64,000 nt of DNA, from the IMG/VR virus record IMGVR_UViG_3300017917_002918, positions 62,001 to 126,000 of that record, one strand, 5' to 3'. The translations under genes and the position numbers were made by a program. Shown here piece by piece: positions 1 to 7,767 of the stretch (the first letter of the stretch is position 1; every line of letters begins with the position of its first letter). The stretch is from a virus. Below the pieces are notes generated by a model. The model saw only the letters and a program-made list of their open reading frames with translations, did no database searches and had not been told where the DNA came from.

Positions 1-15
1 TAAACCAAAATTCAT
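1..15 (-). CDS. 5' end of a gene running off the left edge
   Basis: An ATG at 13-15 on the minus strand opens a frame (Met-Asn-Phe-Gly-Leu) that leaves the window after five codons. An AAGGAG ribosome binding site lies 8 bases upstream (24-29) and a good promoter lies upstream of that. The product cannot be identified from five residues. It is listed because promoter, binding site and start codon are all in register. Confidence 0.45.
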
Positions 16-47
16 AGAACCAACTCCTTGTTATTTAATATAATAAT

Positions 48-76
48 AGTATAACATCTTAATGTAAATAATGCAA
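48..76 (-). promoter_or_regulatory. Sigma-A-type promoter for the gene at the left edge
   Basis: On the minus strand the -35 box TTGCAT (71-76) is followed after 17 bases by the -10 box TATACT (48-53). The recurrent AT motif ATCATAATTTAATTA lies immediately upstream (about 92-106). Confidence 0.65.
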
Positions 77-167
77 TACTAATTATCATAATTTAATTAC
101 AAGGAGCTGTTTTATGTTATTAAGGTTAATGTATACAACAAGTATCCATGTTTATAAAATTCTCGTT

Positions 168-299
168 TTAGGCAAACAAAGCGGGGATTAAGAATGCCCA
201 CAAACAAGTGGCATCTTTTGTTATAAACAGAGCAACTAAAATGACTATTCCTGTCACAAGCCACACCACAGCTTCATTATAATTATTTCTTAAACTCAT
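168..299 (-). CDS. Small single-pass membrane protein, 43 aa
   Basis: The ATG at 299 is preceded by GGAAGGAG at ideal spacing and the frame stays open for 43 codons. After a short polar N-terminus (MSLRNNYNEA) comes a hydrophobic stretch of about 19 residues (VVWLVTGIVILVALFI) and then a second weakly hydrophobic tail (WAFLIPALF). This suggests one, possibly two, membrane segments. The family is not recognised. It is the last gene of the long minus-strand run before the promoter at 48-76. Confidence 0.6.
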   Translation of the reverse strand: MSLRNNYNEAVVWLVTGIVILVALFITKDATCLWAFLIPALFA

Positions 300-423
300 A
301 AAAACACTCCTTCCTTTCACACAAAAGTTTGAATTTATCACAATTTGTGATTACTATAAACCTTGATACAAGCCAACTATGAAAAATCAAAAAATTGACC
401 TGTATCACAACTTTAGCCTAAAA

Positions 424-837
424 TTATTTCAACATTGCTTCAATCTCGTCAATTTCTAACTCAATTTTCTTCTCATTTGATAACATCTGGCTTAATTTAT
501 CTTCCATGAGTTTCAACTTTTTCTCTTCTTCTTTCCTTGATAAAACTTCTAGTTTAGCCTTAATATCTTCAATCCAAAGGTTAATGTTGTACCCACTAAT
601 TTTCCATTCTTCTAGTAATCCTAATTCTGTTGCAGAGTTTTTGTATCCAGTTAATACGACTAAGATAAGAATAAGTTGATCCTTTGTCAATGTGTTTATA
701 TTATGACTCTCACCACTTAGAATAAGCATACAGTTTGTTATAGGTGTAAATCTTTTGATTCCATCAATCTTTTCTCTCTTTTCACTAATTTGCTTCTTTA
801 ACAATAGTATCTTTTCATCATTTTTAATATTTGACAT
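424..837 (-). CDS. Coiled-coil phage protein of unknown function, 137 aa
   Basis: The start at 837 (MSNIKNDEK) was chosen because TAGGAGG lies about 10 bases upstream. Longer in-frame starts have no binding site. The protein is charged and helical: heptad-like stretches lie at residues 1-25 and 85-137, flanking a central segment with the phrase SGYNINLWIEDIKAKLEVL. That phrase resembles conserved hypothetical proteins I associate with phages of Bacillota. It begins 2 bases from the stop of the upstream gene, so the two are translated from one message. No function can be assigned. Confidence 0.7.
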   Translation of the reverse strand: MSNIKNDEKILLLKKQISEKREKIDGIKRFTPITNCMLILSGESHNINTLTKDQLILILVVLTGYKNSATELGLLEEWKISGYNINLWIEDIKAKLEVLSRKEEEKKLKLMEDKLSQMLSNEKKIELEIDEIEAMLK

Positions 838-838
838 T

Positions 839-1942
839 TTAATGTATCCTCCTATAAAATTTACCATTCGCAAGATATTCGTTTTTGTACATAGGTTTTA
901 CTATGTTGAAAAGCTCTTCAATGGTTTCAGTTGTTTCAGTTGTTTCAGTTCCCGCACAGTAAGTACCTTTGATTTTACTTTCATATGATCTTGATTGATA
1001 GTAACTTAATTCGCACTCAATCTTCTCAAAATTGTAAAAATAAAACCATCTTCGCTTTTCAAATATTTCAACAACTTCATCTAATGTATATGGGACGTAT
1101 TCATCTTTACTTGCGTCATACGGTGAATAAGCAATATTACTCTCAAGTTTTTCAAATAATTCTGCATAATTTTCTACGCAATCTGTAGATACTACCTCTA
1201 TGAATCTATCACCCAAACCTTTAAGTTGAATAGTAGTCATATGTAATGTATCACTATAATCAGATTTGTGTTCTCTGGTGAAGTAGTGGTGTTTGCCCTT
1301 GTTCACGTTTTTACGAACACACTCAGTGGTAGTGTACGTGCGTCCTCGCCAATCTGTTCTGTTACAAGGTACATATTCATATTCATTCTTATAATAATCA
1401 AATCTACCCATATAAATCCATTCATCATTGTTTTTTGCTCTGTAAGTTGCTCCGATAATTAAATCCTTTGCTTTGATTGTGTTTCTTTCATGCAGGATTT
1501 CATTATATTTACTAATTGCTTGATAGTCTGGGGATTCCACTGGTACTAAAACTAAATCCTTATTGCTCCACGCATAGATGAAATCGCCTTCTAGACCCTT
1601 ACCTTTAGTTGATGTGGCATTTTCTAGAACATACAATAGATTCTCAATTGTAATTTCAAACTCAAATCCTCTGGGATCGTATACTCTTACATAAGCTTGC
1701 CTATGATTCCAGTCTGAAACATAATCACCAACTTTCTTGTTTAACACAAATCCTGAAGTTGGCACATTGTCAAACTCTTGAGGTTCGATCTTCTCATCCC
1801 TCCAACTTTCCCATGATTTCTCTTTACGTAACTTACCTTTTTCATCAAAGTATATTATGTATGCTAATTGCTTAGTGTATGTATCACTTCTGTTTTGGAA
1901 GCCTACTTTAATCTTCTTTGGCACAAAAATATTTGTATTCAT
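839..1942 (-). CDS. Large hypothetical phage protein, 367 aa
   Basis: The start at 1942 is preceded by AAAGGATTA; an ATG one codon earlier is equally possible. The protein is rich in aromatic and charged residues (for example DWNHRQAYVRVYDPRGFEFEIT near residue 80) and looks like a mostly beta cytosolic protein. There is no signal peptide or membrane segment. Near the C-terminus it carries a short threonine/glutamate repeat (TETTETTETIEE), encoded by imperfect 9-base DNA repeats around 920-950. I do not recognise a catalytic motif. It lies 17 bases after the adenine methylase gene. Confidence 0.65.
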   Translation of the reverse strand: MNTNIFVPKKIKVGFQNRSDTYTKQLAYIIYFDEKGKLRKEKSWESWRDEKIEPQEFDNVPTSGFVLNKKVGDYVSDWNHRQAYVRVYDPRGFEFEITIENLLYVLENATSTKGKGLEGDFIYAWSNKDLVLVPVESPDYQAISKYNEILHERNTIKAKDLIIGATYRAKNNDEWIYMGRFDYYKNEYEYVPCNRTDWRGRTYTTTECVRKNVNKGKHHYFTREHKSDYSDTLHMTTIQLKGLGDRFIEVVSTDCVENYAELFEKLESNIAYSPYDASKDEYVPYTLDEVVEIFEKRRWFYFYNFEKIECELSYYQSRSYESKIKGTYCAGTETTETTETIEELFNIVKPMYKNEYLANGKFYRRIH

Positions 1943-1961
1943 CATTAATCCTTTCTTAACT

Positions 1962-2801
1962 TTAATAATTTGTAATTAACACTTCTTGCTCACTCCCGCT
2001 CTTATCTTTCTTTTGGTAATTACAATTTTTATAATTATAATTTAATTTATGTACATTGTATTTCGATGACCAATCTATTAGCCATTCAGTCCGTAGTATA
2101 TTGGACATTGCAAACTTAATCCCACCACTATTTAATTTATCCAAAAACTCAAATAATTCTAAATCTGAATTTTTATTCCAACCACCATTTTCATTATATG
2201 AAGCAATTGTAGCTGAGTAAGGTGGATCTGCGTACACAAAATCATCTTTCTTAATTATGCTAATTGGAAGTGTTACAAAGTCTTTTGATATGAATTTTAT
2301 ATTTTTCTTATTAATATGGTTTACAAAAGTAACAAATTTTTGTTCTAATGTAGCATTAAAACTACTTCTATTTTTTCCAAAAGGCATATTAAATTGTCCC
2401 TGTTTATTGAATCTTATTTGATTATTAAATCCATAACAGATTAAAGTGTAAAGTATATCCCAGTTTTTATTTCCATTATTATAAGCTTCTCTTAATTTTA
2501 GATATCCTTCTTGATTTTCTTTTGATAACGAATATTCATTAATTAAACTATGTATCATATTTGTCATTTCTAAACTACTATATATCTTACAGGCATTCAA
2601 AAATTCAATTAACTGTGGCATAATATCATTTGCTATGATTCTATTAGCATTTACATTTATTGATACATTACATCCACCACAAAATAAATCATAAAATGTA
2701 TCTATGTTTTCTGGGAACAGTGGTATTATTTGTGGAAGCAATTTATACTTGCCACCTGTATAATTTAAACAGGATTTTATGTATTGATTATTGTTATTCA
2801 T
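1962..2801 (-). CDS. Dam-type (D12 class) DNA adenine N6-methyltransferase
   Basis: This enzyme transfers a methyl group from S-adenosylmethionine to adenine N6 in DNA. The 279-residue protein has the class-alpha order: an N-terminal NYTGGKYKLL motif (residues 14-23) and YDLFCGGCNVSIN (motif I, SAM binding) come first. The catalytic FVYADPPYSA (motif IV, DPPY) lies near residue 190. Size matches the Dam family (about 270-280 aa). In a phage such enzymes usually protect DNA from host restriction or mark it for replication control. It is one of six methyltransferases in the window. The recognition site cannot be read from sequence. Confidence 0.9.
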   Translation of the reverse strand: MNNNNQYIKSCLNYTGGKYKLLPQIIPLFPENIDTFYDLFCGGCNVSINVNANRIIANDIMPQLIEFLNACKIYSSLEMTNMIHSLINEYSLSKENQEGYLKLREAYNNGNKNWDILYTLICYGFNNQIRFNKQGQFNMPFGKNRSSFNATLEQKFVTFVNHINKKNIKFISKDFVTLPISIIKKDDFVYADPPYSATIASYNENGGWNKNSDLELFEFLDKLNSGGIKFAMSNILRTEWLIDWSSKYNVHKLNYNYKNCNYQKKDKSGSEQEVLITNY

Positions 2802-2809
2802 TTACCCAC

Positions 2810-3136
2810 CTACCTTTTCATATTTACATTACCACCTGCATCAACTCCACCTTCAACCTTACCACAATGGACATTTCCACCAGCGTCTACATTTTTATAC
2901 ACATCGCCACAGTGTACATTGCCACCAGCTTCAACATCACCTTTAACATTTCCATTAATAGTAGCATTTCCACCTGTTGACAATGATGCTAAATCACCTT
3001 CAAATTTAATTTCCACTATTCCATTATACTTATCTCCAACTTGAGTACCACCAACATATATTGAATTGTTATTTATCACAATATTAGACGAACCGTTAGT
3101 TTCATATCGTACATGATTTATATATATTGCACACAT
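2810..3136 (-). CDS. Repetitive beta-helix-like protein, 108 aa
   Basis: The start at 3136 (MCAIYINHVRY) follows TTGGAGGT. After about 55 residues of unique sequence, the C-terminal half is made of short repeats of the form GGNVxxGxVxxxVDA (GGNATINGNV, AGGNVHCGDV, AGGNVHCGKV, AGGNVNMKR). That pattern is typical of right-handed beta-helix or bactofilin-like polymer-forming folds. No catalytic residues stand out. It lies 8 bases upstream of the Dam-type methylase gene and is probably co-transcribed. Function unknown. Confidence 0.65.
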   Translation of the reverse strand: MCAIYINHVRYETNGSSNIVINNNSIYVGGTQVGDKYNGIVEIKFEGDLASLSTGGNATINGNVKGDVEAGGNVHCGDVYKNVDAGGNVHCGKVEGGVDAGGNVNMKR

Positions 3137-3167
3137 ATTAATTACCTCCAATTTTATATTTTAATTA

Positions 3168-3488
3168 TTAATCATTGATTCGTGTACATTTAAAATCAAA
3201 CATCTTACTCTTCCTATAATAGTCTACCTCATAGCAATCCAGATCGGCTAACTCTAGCAACCTAATCACATCATCACACATGGTGAAACTGAGATATGGC
3301 ATTTTAACGATTACAACGCCCGAACCATATCTCTCACTTGTCCAACCAATATTAGCTTTCTCTTTCTTGATGTTGTCATATACTTCTTTGATTTTAACCT
3401 TATGTAGCTCTTTCTTGTCTTCTGACAGATTTTTAATCCGTTGATGTGACTCTAATAATTTAATTAATCTTGAAAATATATAATTCAC
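3168..3488 (-). CDS. Hypothetical protein, about 106 aa
   Basis: The reading frame opens with GTG (MNYIFSRLIKLLESH) directly behind AGAGAGG, so the start is uncertain and could be a few codons further in. The first 45 residues are helical and charged; the rest (GVVIVKMPYLSFTMCDDVIRLLELA...CYEVDYYRKSKMFDFKC) looks like an alpha/beta domain. No family is recognised. It is the first gene downstream of the promoter at 3539-3566. Confidence 0.55.
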   Translation of the reverse strand: MNYIFSRLIKLLESHQRIKNLSEDKKELHKVKIKEVYDNIKKEKANIGWTSERYGSGVVIVKMPYLSFTMCDDVIRLLELADLDCYEVDYYRKSKMFDFKCTRIND

Positions 3489-3538
3489 ACCTCTCTAATT
3501 TAAATTTGTCACTCCCCTAAAAAAATAATAATATATTA

Positions 3539-3566
3539 ATATTATCATAATTTAATTACTTGTCAA
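3539..3566 (-). promoter_or_regulatory. Sigma-A-type promoter overlapping the end of the lipoprotein gene
   Basis: On the minus strand TTGACA (3561-3566) is followed after 16 bases by TAATAT (3539-3544). The spacer contains the recurrent motif AATTAAATTATGAT. It would drive the genes from 3488 downwards and overlaps the stop codon of the upstream gene. Confidence 0.6.
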
Positions 3567-4102
3567 TAGTCTTTCGTTAAACTCCAATCTTCAACTAATC
3601 TCTTTGGTAACTTACTTTGCTTAACTACAACATTTGGTTCAGCATACATAATTTCACGTTCACCTGTAGTTTCATTGATCATCATTAACCATGTAGCCGA
3701 TAGTCCTTCTGGCATATATAATCCATTTGGATCTGCTTGAGGGATTGTTACATTTCCTCCACCACTTTGACCATATTCTAGAATTTGTTGTGGATTTGTA
3801 TATTGAACACTATAAGGCAATCCATACCCAAAACATTTACCTAAATATATAAACTTACCATTCATTGCCTGTGTGTAAGCAAAACAAACTAATTTACTAT
3901 TATCTCTTAACTCGAATATTTCTTTAGCCATTTTCTTTTCATAAAATTCTTTTATATTTGGCATACCTATTTGATTATTCATTTGATTCAATGCTTGTTT
4001 TGTCTGTTGCGTTTGCTTCTCTTCTGCGGTTGGTTTGTACTCTCCACAACCTACAAACAACAATGATAATACTAAGCTTAGTGCAATAATATATTTTTTC
4101 AT
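3563..4102 (-). CDS. Predicted lipoprotein, 179 aa
   Basis: The protein begins MKKYIIALSLVLSLLFVGCGEYKP: a positively charged start, a hydrophobic core and a lipobox (LFVGC, Cys19). It is therefore predicted to be exported, lipidated on Cys19 and anchored on the outer face of the membrane. The mature part carries the stretch ADPNGLYMPEGLSATWLMM (about 120-140), which I associate with hypothetical phage proteins. It is followed within 2 bases by the small membrane protein gene on the same message. A role in superinfection exclusion would fit a phage lipoprotein but is inference only. Confidence 0.75.
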   Translation of the reverse strand: MKKYIIALSLVLSLLFVGCGEYKPTAEEKQTQQTKQALNQMNNQIGMPNIKEFYEKKMAKEIFELRDNSKLVCFAYTQAMNGKFIYLGKCFGYGLPYSVQYTNPQQILEYGQSGGGNVTIPQADPNGLYMPEGLSATWLMMINETTGEREIMYAEPNVVVKQSKLPKRLVEDWSLTKDY

Positions 4103-4103
4103 A

Positions 4104-4442
4104 TTAATATCCTCCTCTCATTCTTCTTAGAAATTCCTTTAGTGACTCATCTTTTAGTGTCTCAATGTCAAAATCAGCATATTTACTCCTAATTAAATTA
4201 GCTATTGCCATTCTTGCTGTTTCATCTTTTTCTTTTTCCATTTCAAATCTATACTTTGCTAAATCACTTGCCATTCCTTCAATATAAGTTTTATTCTCTT
4301 TAAAGATTTCTCTTTCAACATTAGCTCTTTCAACGCCAAAATATTTGTAGAATTGTAAATCTACCAAACCTAGTCCTGCTGATAAAGCAATTACTAACAC
4401 AAATGCTAAAATTGACAATCCAATACCTTTTAAAATATTCAT
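4104..4442 (-). CDS. Membrane-anchored helical protein, 112 aa
   Basis: The start at 4442 (MNILKGIGLSILAFVLVIALS) follows TCGGAGGAG. Residues 7-28 form one membrane segment. The rest is a charged helical domain (EIFKENKTYIEGMASDLAKYRFEMEKEKDETARMAIANLIRSKYADFD) seen in hypothetical phage and plasmid proteins. The topology is probably N-in with a single pass. It overlaps the upstream S4-domain gene by 4 bases and ends 2 bases before the lipoprotein gene, so the three look like one membrane-associated operon. Confidence 0.7.
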   Translation of the reverse strand: MNILKGIGLSILAFVLVIALSAGLGLVDLQFYKYFGVERANVEREIFKENKTYIEGMASDLAKYRFEMEKEKDETARMAIANLIRSKYADFDIETLKDESLKEFLRRMRGGY

Positions 4443-4795
4443 TTTATCTCCTCCGACTTGATTAATTTGTTTATATTTTTTCCACACTTCAAAACAAAAT
4501 CTTCGCTCATATCGACTTGATAATCCATTTTAGTTACAACTTCATCATTAATTCTAATTGCATTTTGCATTATCATTCTTCTTGCGGATGATTTTGATGG
4601 ACATATTTCTTCCCTTAATAACAATTCAATTATATTCATAGTGTTTGTATTACCATCCTTTCTCTTATCAGTTAGTTTCCACAATCCATATTTATAATGG
4701 AATATTTTATTTTCAGTCTCTATCCTCAATTCAGAACACAAAGCTACAATTAGCATTACAATTGATCCTATTGCCAGATATGTCATATTAATCAC
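4439..4795 (-). CDS. Membrane-anchored S4-like RNA-binding domain protein, 118 aa
   Basis: The N-terminus carries one membrane segment (MTYLAIGSIVMLIVALCSE). Residues 53-115 (MNIIELLLREEICPSKSSARRMIMQNAIRINDEVV and following, ending DFVLKCGKNINKLIK) match the S4 RNA-binding fold in the form found at the C-terminus of tyrosyl-tRNA synthetases: SKSxARRxIxQxxIxIN followed by a K-G-K-like strand. A small S4 domain tethered to a membrane anchor is unusual. The start is either GTG at 4795 or ATG at 4786. What RNA it binds is unknown. Confidence 0.6.
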   Translation of the reverse strand: MINMTYLAIGSIVMLIVALCSELRIETENKIFHYKYGLWKLTDKRKDGNTNTMNIIELLLREEICPSKSSARRMIMQNAIRINDEVVTKMDYQVDMSEDFVLKCGKNINKLIKSEEIK

Positions 4796-4820
4796 CCGAA
4801 CCTTTCTTCCCTTTTAATTA

Positions 4821-5090
4821 TTATTGCACTACGTACCAATCTTCCGCAAGGATACTATCGGTAGATGGAGTATAAGGACTAACTTTGCCATCAACATTCC
4901 TAATTGCAAAATATGCATTGTACTTAACCATATCTCCAAATTCCTTTTTTGCTACTTCTGTCCTAGCGGGATAAGAATTTTCAGGTACATAATACACAAA
5001 TACGTCTTCCCTCCATTGTTTGCGAGATACTTTGAATCCTTGTTTCATAGCTACAACTGCCTCTCCAAATGTTTCAATACAAGGTATCAT
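4821..5090 (-). CDS. tad2: DUF2829 / Tad2-like anti-Thoeris protein, 89 aa
   Basis: The protein has the DUF2829 layout: an N-terminal FGEAVVAMKQGFKVSRKQW helix, a middle strand YNAYFAIRNVDGKV, and the terminal signature PYTPSTDSILAEDWYVV (compare W-x-PSQ-D-xLAEDW in the family). Phage Tad2 proteins of this family are known to sequester the cyclic ADP-ribose-type signal made by Thoeris ThsB and so block the NADase effector ThsA. Length (89 aa) fits. The family also contains members without a tested function, so the anti-Thoeris role is inference from family membership. Confidence 0.75.
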   Translation of the reverse strand: MIPCIETFGEAVVAMKQGFKVSRKQWREDVFVYYVPENSYPARTEVAKKEFGDMVKYNAYFAIRNVDGKVSPYTPSTDSILAEDWYVVQ

Positions 5091-5106
5091 TTCTTCATTT
5101 CTCCTT

Positions 5107-5502
5107 TTAATTTAATTTAACTATATATCTAATCAGAGAATTATTCTCTGCTAACCTAATTAAGTGTTCCAAAATATAATCTTTACTATCATAGAACGCT
5201 ACCAATACAGCAACATCATCGTCTTGTATTACATACTCAACCATTTTTTCATTCCTGATATATCCTGCTCTGGACTTGTGTTCTTCCCATTTAATAGGGA
5301 ATTTAGTAGTCCATATACCAAATTCTCTCCCTAAATCCCAAGCCATGTAGTCTATAGTATATGAACCACCTGTAACAAACTCTAAATTGAACTGTGTGAT
5401 GTTGTGATTACTCTTTTTCAACTCTTTCATAATATCCAATACAGTTTTCCTGAAAAAAGAGTAATCACTAAAGTTTCTTGAACCTATAATTATAATTCTC
5501 AT
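5107..5502 (-). CDS. SLOG-superfamily (DUF2493-like) nucleotide-binding protein
   Basis: The protein starts MRIIIIGSRNFSDYSFF, the GSRxFxD signature of the DUF2493/YspA branch of the SLOG superfamily. It continues with a glycine-rich FVTGGSYTIDYMAWDLGREFG loop and HKSRAGYIRNEKMVEYV, equivalent to the family's AGxxRNxxM motif. SLOG proteins bind nucleotides or nucleotide-derived signals in a Rossmann-like fold. Sitting next to the Tad2-like gene it could act on a signalling nucleotide, but that is a guess from context. The ATG at 5502 is preferred over an in-frame TTG two codons upstream. Confidence 0.75.
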   Translation of the reverse strand: MRIIIIGSRNFSDYSFFRKTVLDIMKELKKSNHNITQFNLEFVTGGSYTIDYMAWDLGREFGIWTTKFPIKWEEHKSRAGYIRNEKMVEYVIQDDDVAVLVAFYDSKDYILEHLIRLAENNSLIRYIVKLN

Positions 5503-5508
5503 ACTCAA

Positions 5509-5718
5509 TCACCACTTCGTCTTCATAATAGGCTTAAACACATTATTGCTAACCAAACTACCTAATACATTGCTTTTCATTTTTGACTTATTGCTACTAA
5601 GGCTCATATCATAATCATAAATACAATGACTACATGTTTGAACAACTTTTCTATTCATTGTATTAGAAGGCTCAAACTCAACATTACCACATGACATGCA
5701 GAACACTGTATCATACAT
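5509..5718 (-). CDS. Small zinc-ribbon protein, 69 aa
   Basis: Two CxxC knuckles (CMSC at residues 7-10 and CSHC at 29-32) indicate a zinc ribbon. The C-terminal half is serine- and asparagine-rich (SLSSNKSKMKSNVLGSLVSNNV) and probably disordered. It lies 6 bases upstream of the SLOG-like gene in the same operon and overlaps the upstream gene. Partner and function are unknown. Confidence 0.65.
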   Translation of the reverse strand: MYDTVFCMSCGNVEFEPSNTMNRKVVQTCSHCIYDYDMSLSSNKSKMKSNVLGSLVSNNVFKPIMKTKW

Positions 5719-6016
5719 AATTTACCCTACCTTTCTCTAGTTCCTCTTTTGCCTTGTAGAGTATACGTTGTGAGTTTCGCAATATATCGCTATCTGTTTC
5801 ACTCATGAATTGCCATTTATCACGAACGTTCATAACTAAGAATACTGCCTCTAAGGCTTCAACTAACTCTTCGTTTTGTGTCTTTAGTCTGTCAATTTCC
5901 ATTCCAGTGTTCATTGCTATAGAATTACTCAAATCAGACAAGCACTTGTTTCTTTGCTCTAGTTGTTTAATCCTTTGCAATAAATCGAACACATCATGCA
6001 TACCATTATCGCTCAT
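5711..6016 (-). CDS. Coiled-coil protein, 101 aa
   Basis: The start at 6016 (MSDNGMHDVFDLLQRIKQLEQRN) follows GAGGTGG. Residues 8-60 form a predicted coiled coil (DLLQRIKQLEQRNKCLSDLSNSI...EIDRLKTQNEELVEALEAVF). The C-terminus (DILRNSQRILYKAKEELE) is also helical. Similar small coiled-coil proteins are common in phage early operons. It overlaps the following zinc-ribbon gene by 8 bases. No specific family is recognised. Confidence 0.65.
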   Translation of the reverse strand: MSDNGMHDVFDLLQRIKQLEQRNKCLSDLSNSIAMNTGMEIDRLKTQNEELVEALEAVFLVMNVRDKWQFMSETDSDILRNSQRILYKAKEELEKGRVNYV

Positions 6017-6036
6017 AACATCCACCTCACTATGTA

Positions 6037-6417
6037 TTATTTTATTTTTTTGAAATCTGTTACCTCTATTGGTGCTTCCAATTCGGCTTTTGAATCTGAA
6101 AATACAACTCTTTTCTTTAACTTATCTTTCATATTCTTTAACTTTTGTCTATCAACTAACTTACCGATTAATCCCTTTTTGTGCTTTGATAAATTGGTAC
6201 TAAGTTCCTTAAAGTATACTTCTACAGCAGCTAATGGAGCTGACAATGCTTCTCTTTCTGCGTACAGTCTCTTATAATCTTCAAATGCAACTTCCTTGTC
6301 TTGATTATTTAGTAGGTCGAAATTCTTGTCGATTAGATTTAATTGATTGTCTAGTTTTACAATCTTCTCGATACTTTCCTCTACCATTTTAACTGCATTT
6401 AGCACATCATTTCTCAT
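6037..6417 (-). CDS. Helical coiled-coil protein, 126 aa
   Basis: The protein is almost entirely charged helix (MRNDVLNAVKMVEESIEKIVKLDNQLNLID and onward), with a basic patch KKGLIGKLVDRQKLKNMKDKLKKR around residues 80-103. There is no signal peptide or cysteine. AGGGGGA lies upstream. It sits in the operon between the transglycosylase-like gene and another coiled-coil gene. No family is recognised. Confidence 0.6.
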   Translation of the reverse strand: MRNDVLNAVKMVEESIEKIVKLDNQLNLIDKNFDLLNNQDKEVAFEDYKRLYAEREALSAPLAAVEVYFKELSTNLSKHKKGLIGKLVDRQKLKNMKDKLKKRVVFSDSKAELEAPIEVTDFKKIK

Positions 6418-6450
6418 AAAAAGTCCCCCTTTAATTTTTATATTATTGTT

Positions 6451-7182
6451 TTATTGTTTCTTGGCATTCATTATTTCTTTATACCCTTTGCTTATTGTGC
6501 TAATTATATAATTTCTAGTTTTTTCACTTGCCCAATCAGGTCTTTGTCCATACCTTGACACATAGCAGGTTAAATCAACTCCCGATAAACCTAGTGATTT
6601 ACCTTTGTTGTAGTATCTAACCAATTCTGGCATTTGATAGGTTGCATTATATGTCACATCATATAGCTTATTTTTATCGGCATTAGGATGTGAAAATGTA
6701 TTAACCTGAAATATACCTCTTGAGTCTTCTTTTGCTGTTAGAGTTCTGCATTTTGGATTAAATGAAGATTCATACTTTGCGATAGGATACCACACCGTTT
6801 CAGGAAGTCCTTCTTTATCTCCAACTTCTTTCAAAGCATCAAACACCCATTGTGGACATGTTAATTTAGTATAATCATAACCTCTTGCTTCCGAACCCCT
6901 ATTAACCAATACTACAACTGGTTTAGACGTTGTACCTATTGGACTAACTAAATTTGATAAGTTTGATGTAGGTGATGGAGCAGGATTTGATACTACTGAC
7001 ATCATAATATTCGTAGGTGTATTTATTGTTTTTGGAACTTCAGAAGCCTTAACCTTATCATCATAATCTGGTAGCAAACCTGCCAATGTAACTCCTGCAA
7101 TCATAGCTGGTACAATAAACTTAAATGAAACACTATTGCTTGGTTTGACGGGTTTACCATTTGCACGTTCTATCTTAATCAT
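6451..7182 (-). CDS. Membrane-anchored lytic transglycosylase-like (SLT fold) protein
   Basis: The start at 7182 (MIKIERANGKPVK) follows GAGAGGA. Residues 15-40 form an N-terminal membrane anchor (FKFIVPAMIAGVTLAGLLP). A proline/serine/threonine-rich linker runs to about residue 95, then a C-terminal SLT-type domain follows. Its key motifs are AKYESSFNP, containing the putative catalytic glutamate, and SRGIFQVN, then a later YxxR motif. Such enzymes cleave the glycan strands of peptidoglycan. The extracellular placement would allow local wall opening during entry, exit or conjugation. The adjacent 7199-7708 gene also encodes an exported protein, so they probably work together. Confidence 0.75.
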   Translation of the reverse strand: MIKIERANGKPVKPSNSVSFKFIVPAMIAGVTLAGLLPDYDDKVKASEVPKTINTPTNIMMSVVSNPAPSPTSNLSNLVSPIGTTSKPVVVLVNRGSEARGYDYTKLTCPQWVFDALKEVGDKEGLPETVWYPIAKYESSFNPKCRTLTAKEDSRGIFQVNTFSHPNADKNKLYDVTYNATYQMPELVRYYNKGKSLGLSGVDLTCYVSRYGQRPDWASEKTRNYIISTISKGYKEIMNAKKQ

Positions 7183-7198
7183 TTTCGTCACATCCTCT

Positions 7199-7708
7199 CT
7201 AATTAAATTCAATTTGTTTAACATCCGATTTGTTGTTCACAATAGCTTCATATCTACGTTGAAAATCTCTTAATGACAAAATTAAATCTTTTTGGTTCAT
7301 GTGAGCCATACCCGTTACCAAATCATCTGCTGTCAATGTTTCAAATTTATATGTATTGAAGTAGTCAGCAACACTTTTGTTACCCTTATATCTAACATAA
7401 GCAAGGTATATATTACCCTCAGACTTTATAAGTGCTTTGTTATATGCTTCAAAAATCTGTTTAAGTGAATCCTCTGTGATTTGCTTCTTGTCTATTAATG
7501 CCAATGCAACATTTTTGTCCAAACCTACTTCATCAGCTTTAGCTTCTATTATTCTTTGTGCAACTGAGCATTCATCGCCTATGGACATTCCAGCTTTGAT
7601 TTGAGTTAATCCTTTGTCACCATAGGTTTCTTGGTAAGAGAATTTGGCTGACAACACAATAAATGCTACTGCTATAATTGTTACAACTGCGATTGATAAT
7701 TTTTTCAT
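7199..7708 (-). CDS. Exported or membrane-anchored protein, possibly degenerate SLT-like, 169 aa
   Basis: The start at 7708 (MKKLSIAVVTIIAVAFIVLSAKF) gives a classic signal or anchor segment. The remaining 145 residues are helical: ECSVAQRIIEAKADEVGLDKNVALALIDKK, then EGNIYLAYVRYKGN. The latter pattern resembles the helical core of lytic transglycosylases (K-A-x-x-x-G-L-D...A-L-A-x-x-x) but without a clear catalytic ES motif. It lies 16 bases upstream of the SLT gene. It may be a wall-binding partner or an inactive paralogue; this is inference. Confidence 0.6.
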   Translation of the reverse strand: MKKLSIAVVTIIAVAFIVLSAKFSYQETYGDKGLTQIKAGMSIGDECSVAQRIIEAKADEVGLDKNVALALIDKKQITEDSLKQIFEAYNKALIKSEGNIYLAYVRYKGNKSVADYFNTYKFETLTADDLVTGMAHMNQKDLILSLRDFQRRYEAIVNNKSDVKQIEFN

Positions 7709-7767
7709 AATTAACACCCCTTTTTATAATTTAATTTAGTTATATTGGTTATATTGTTACTTATGTA

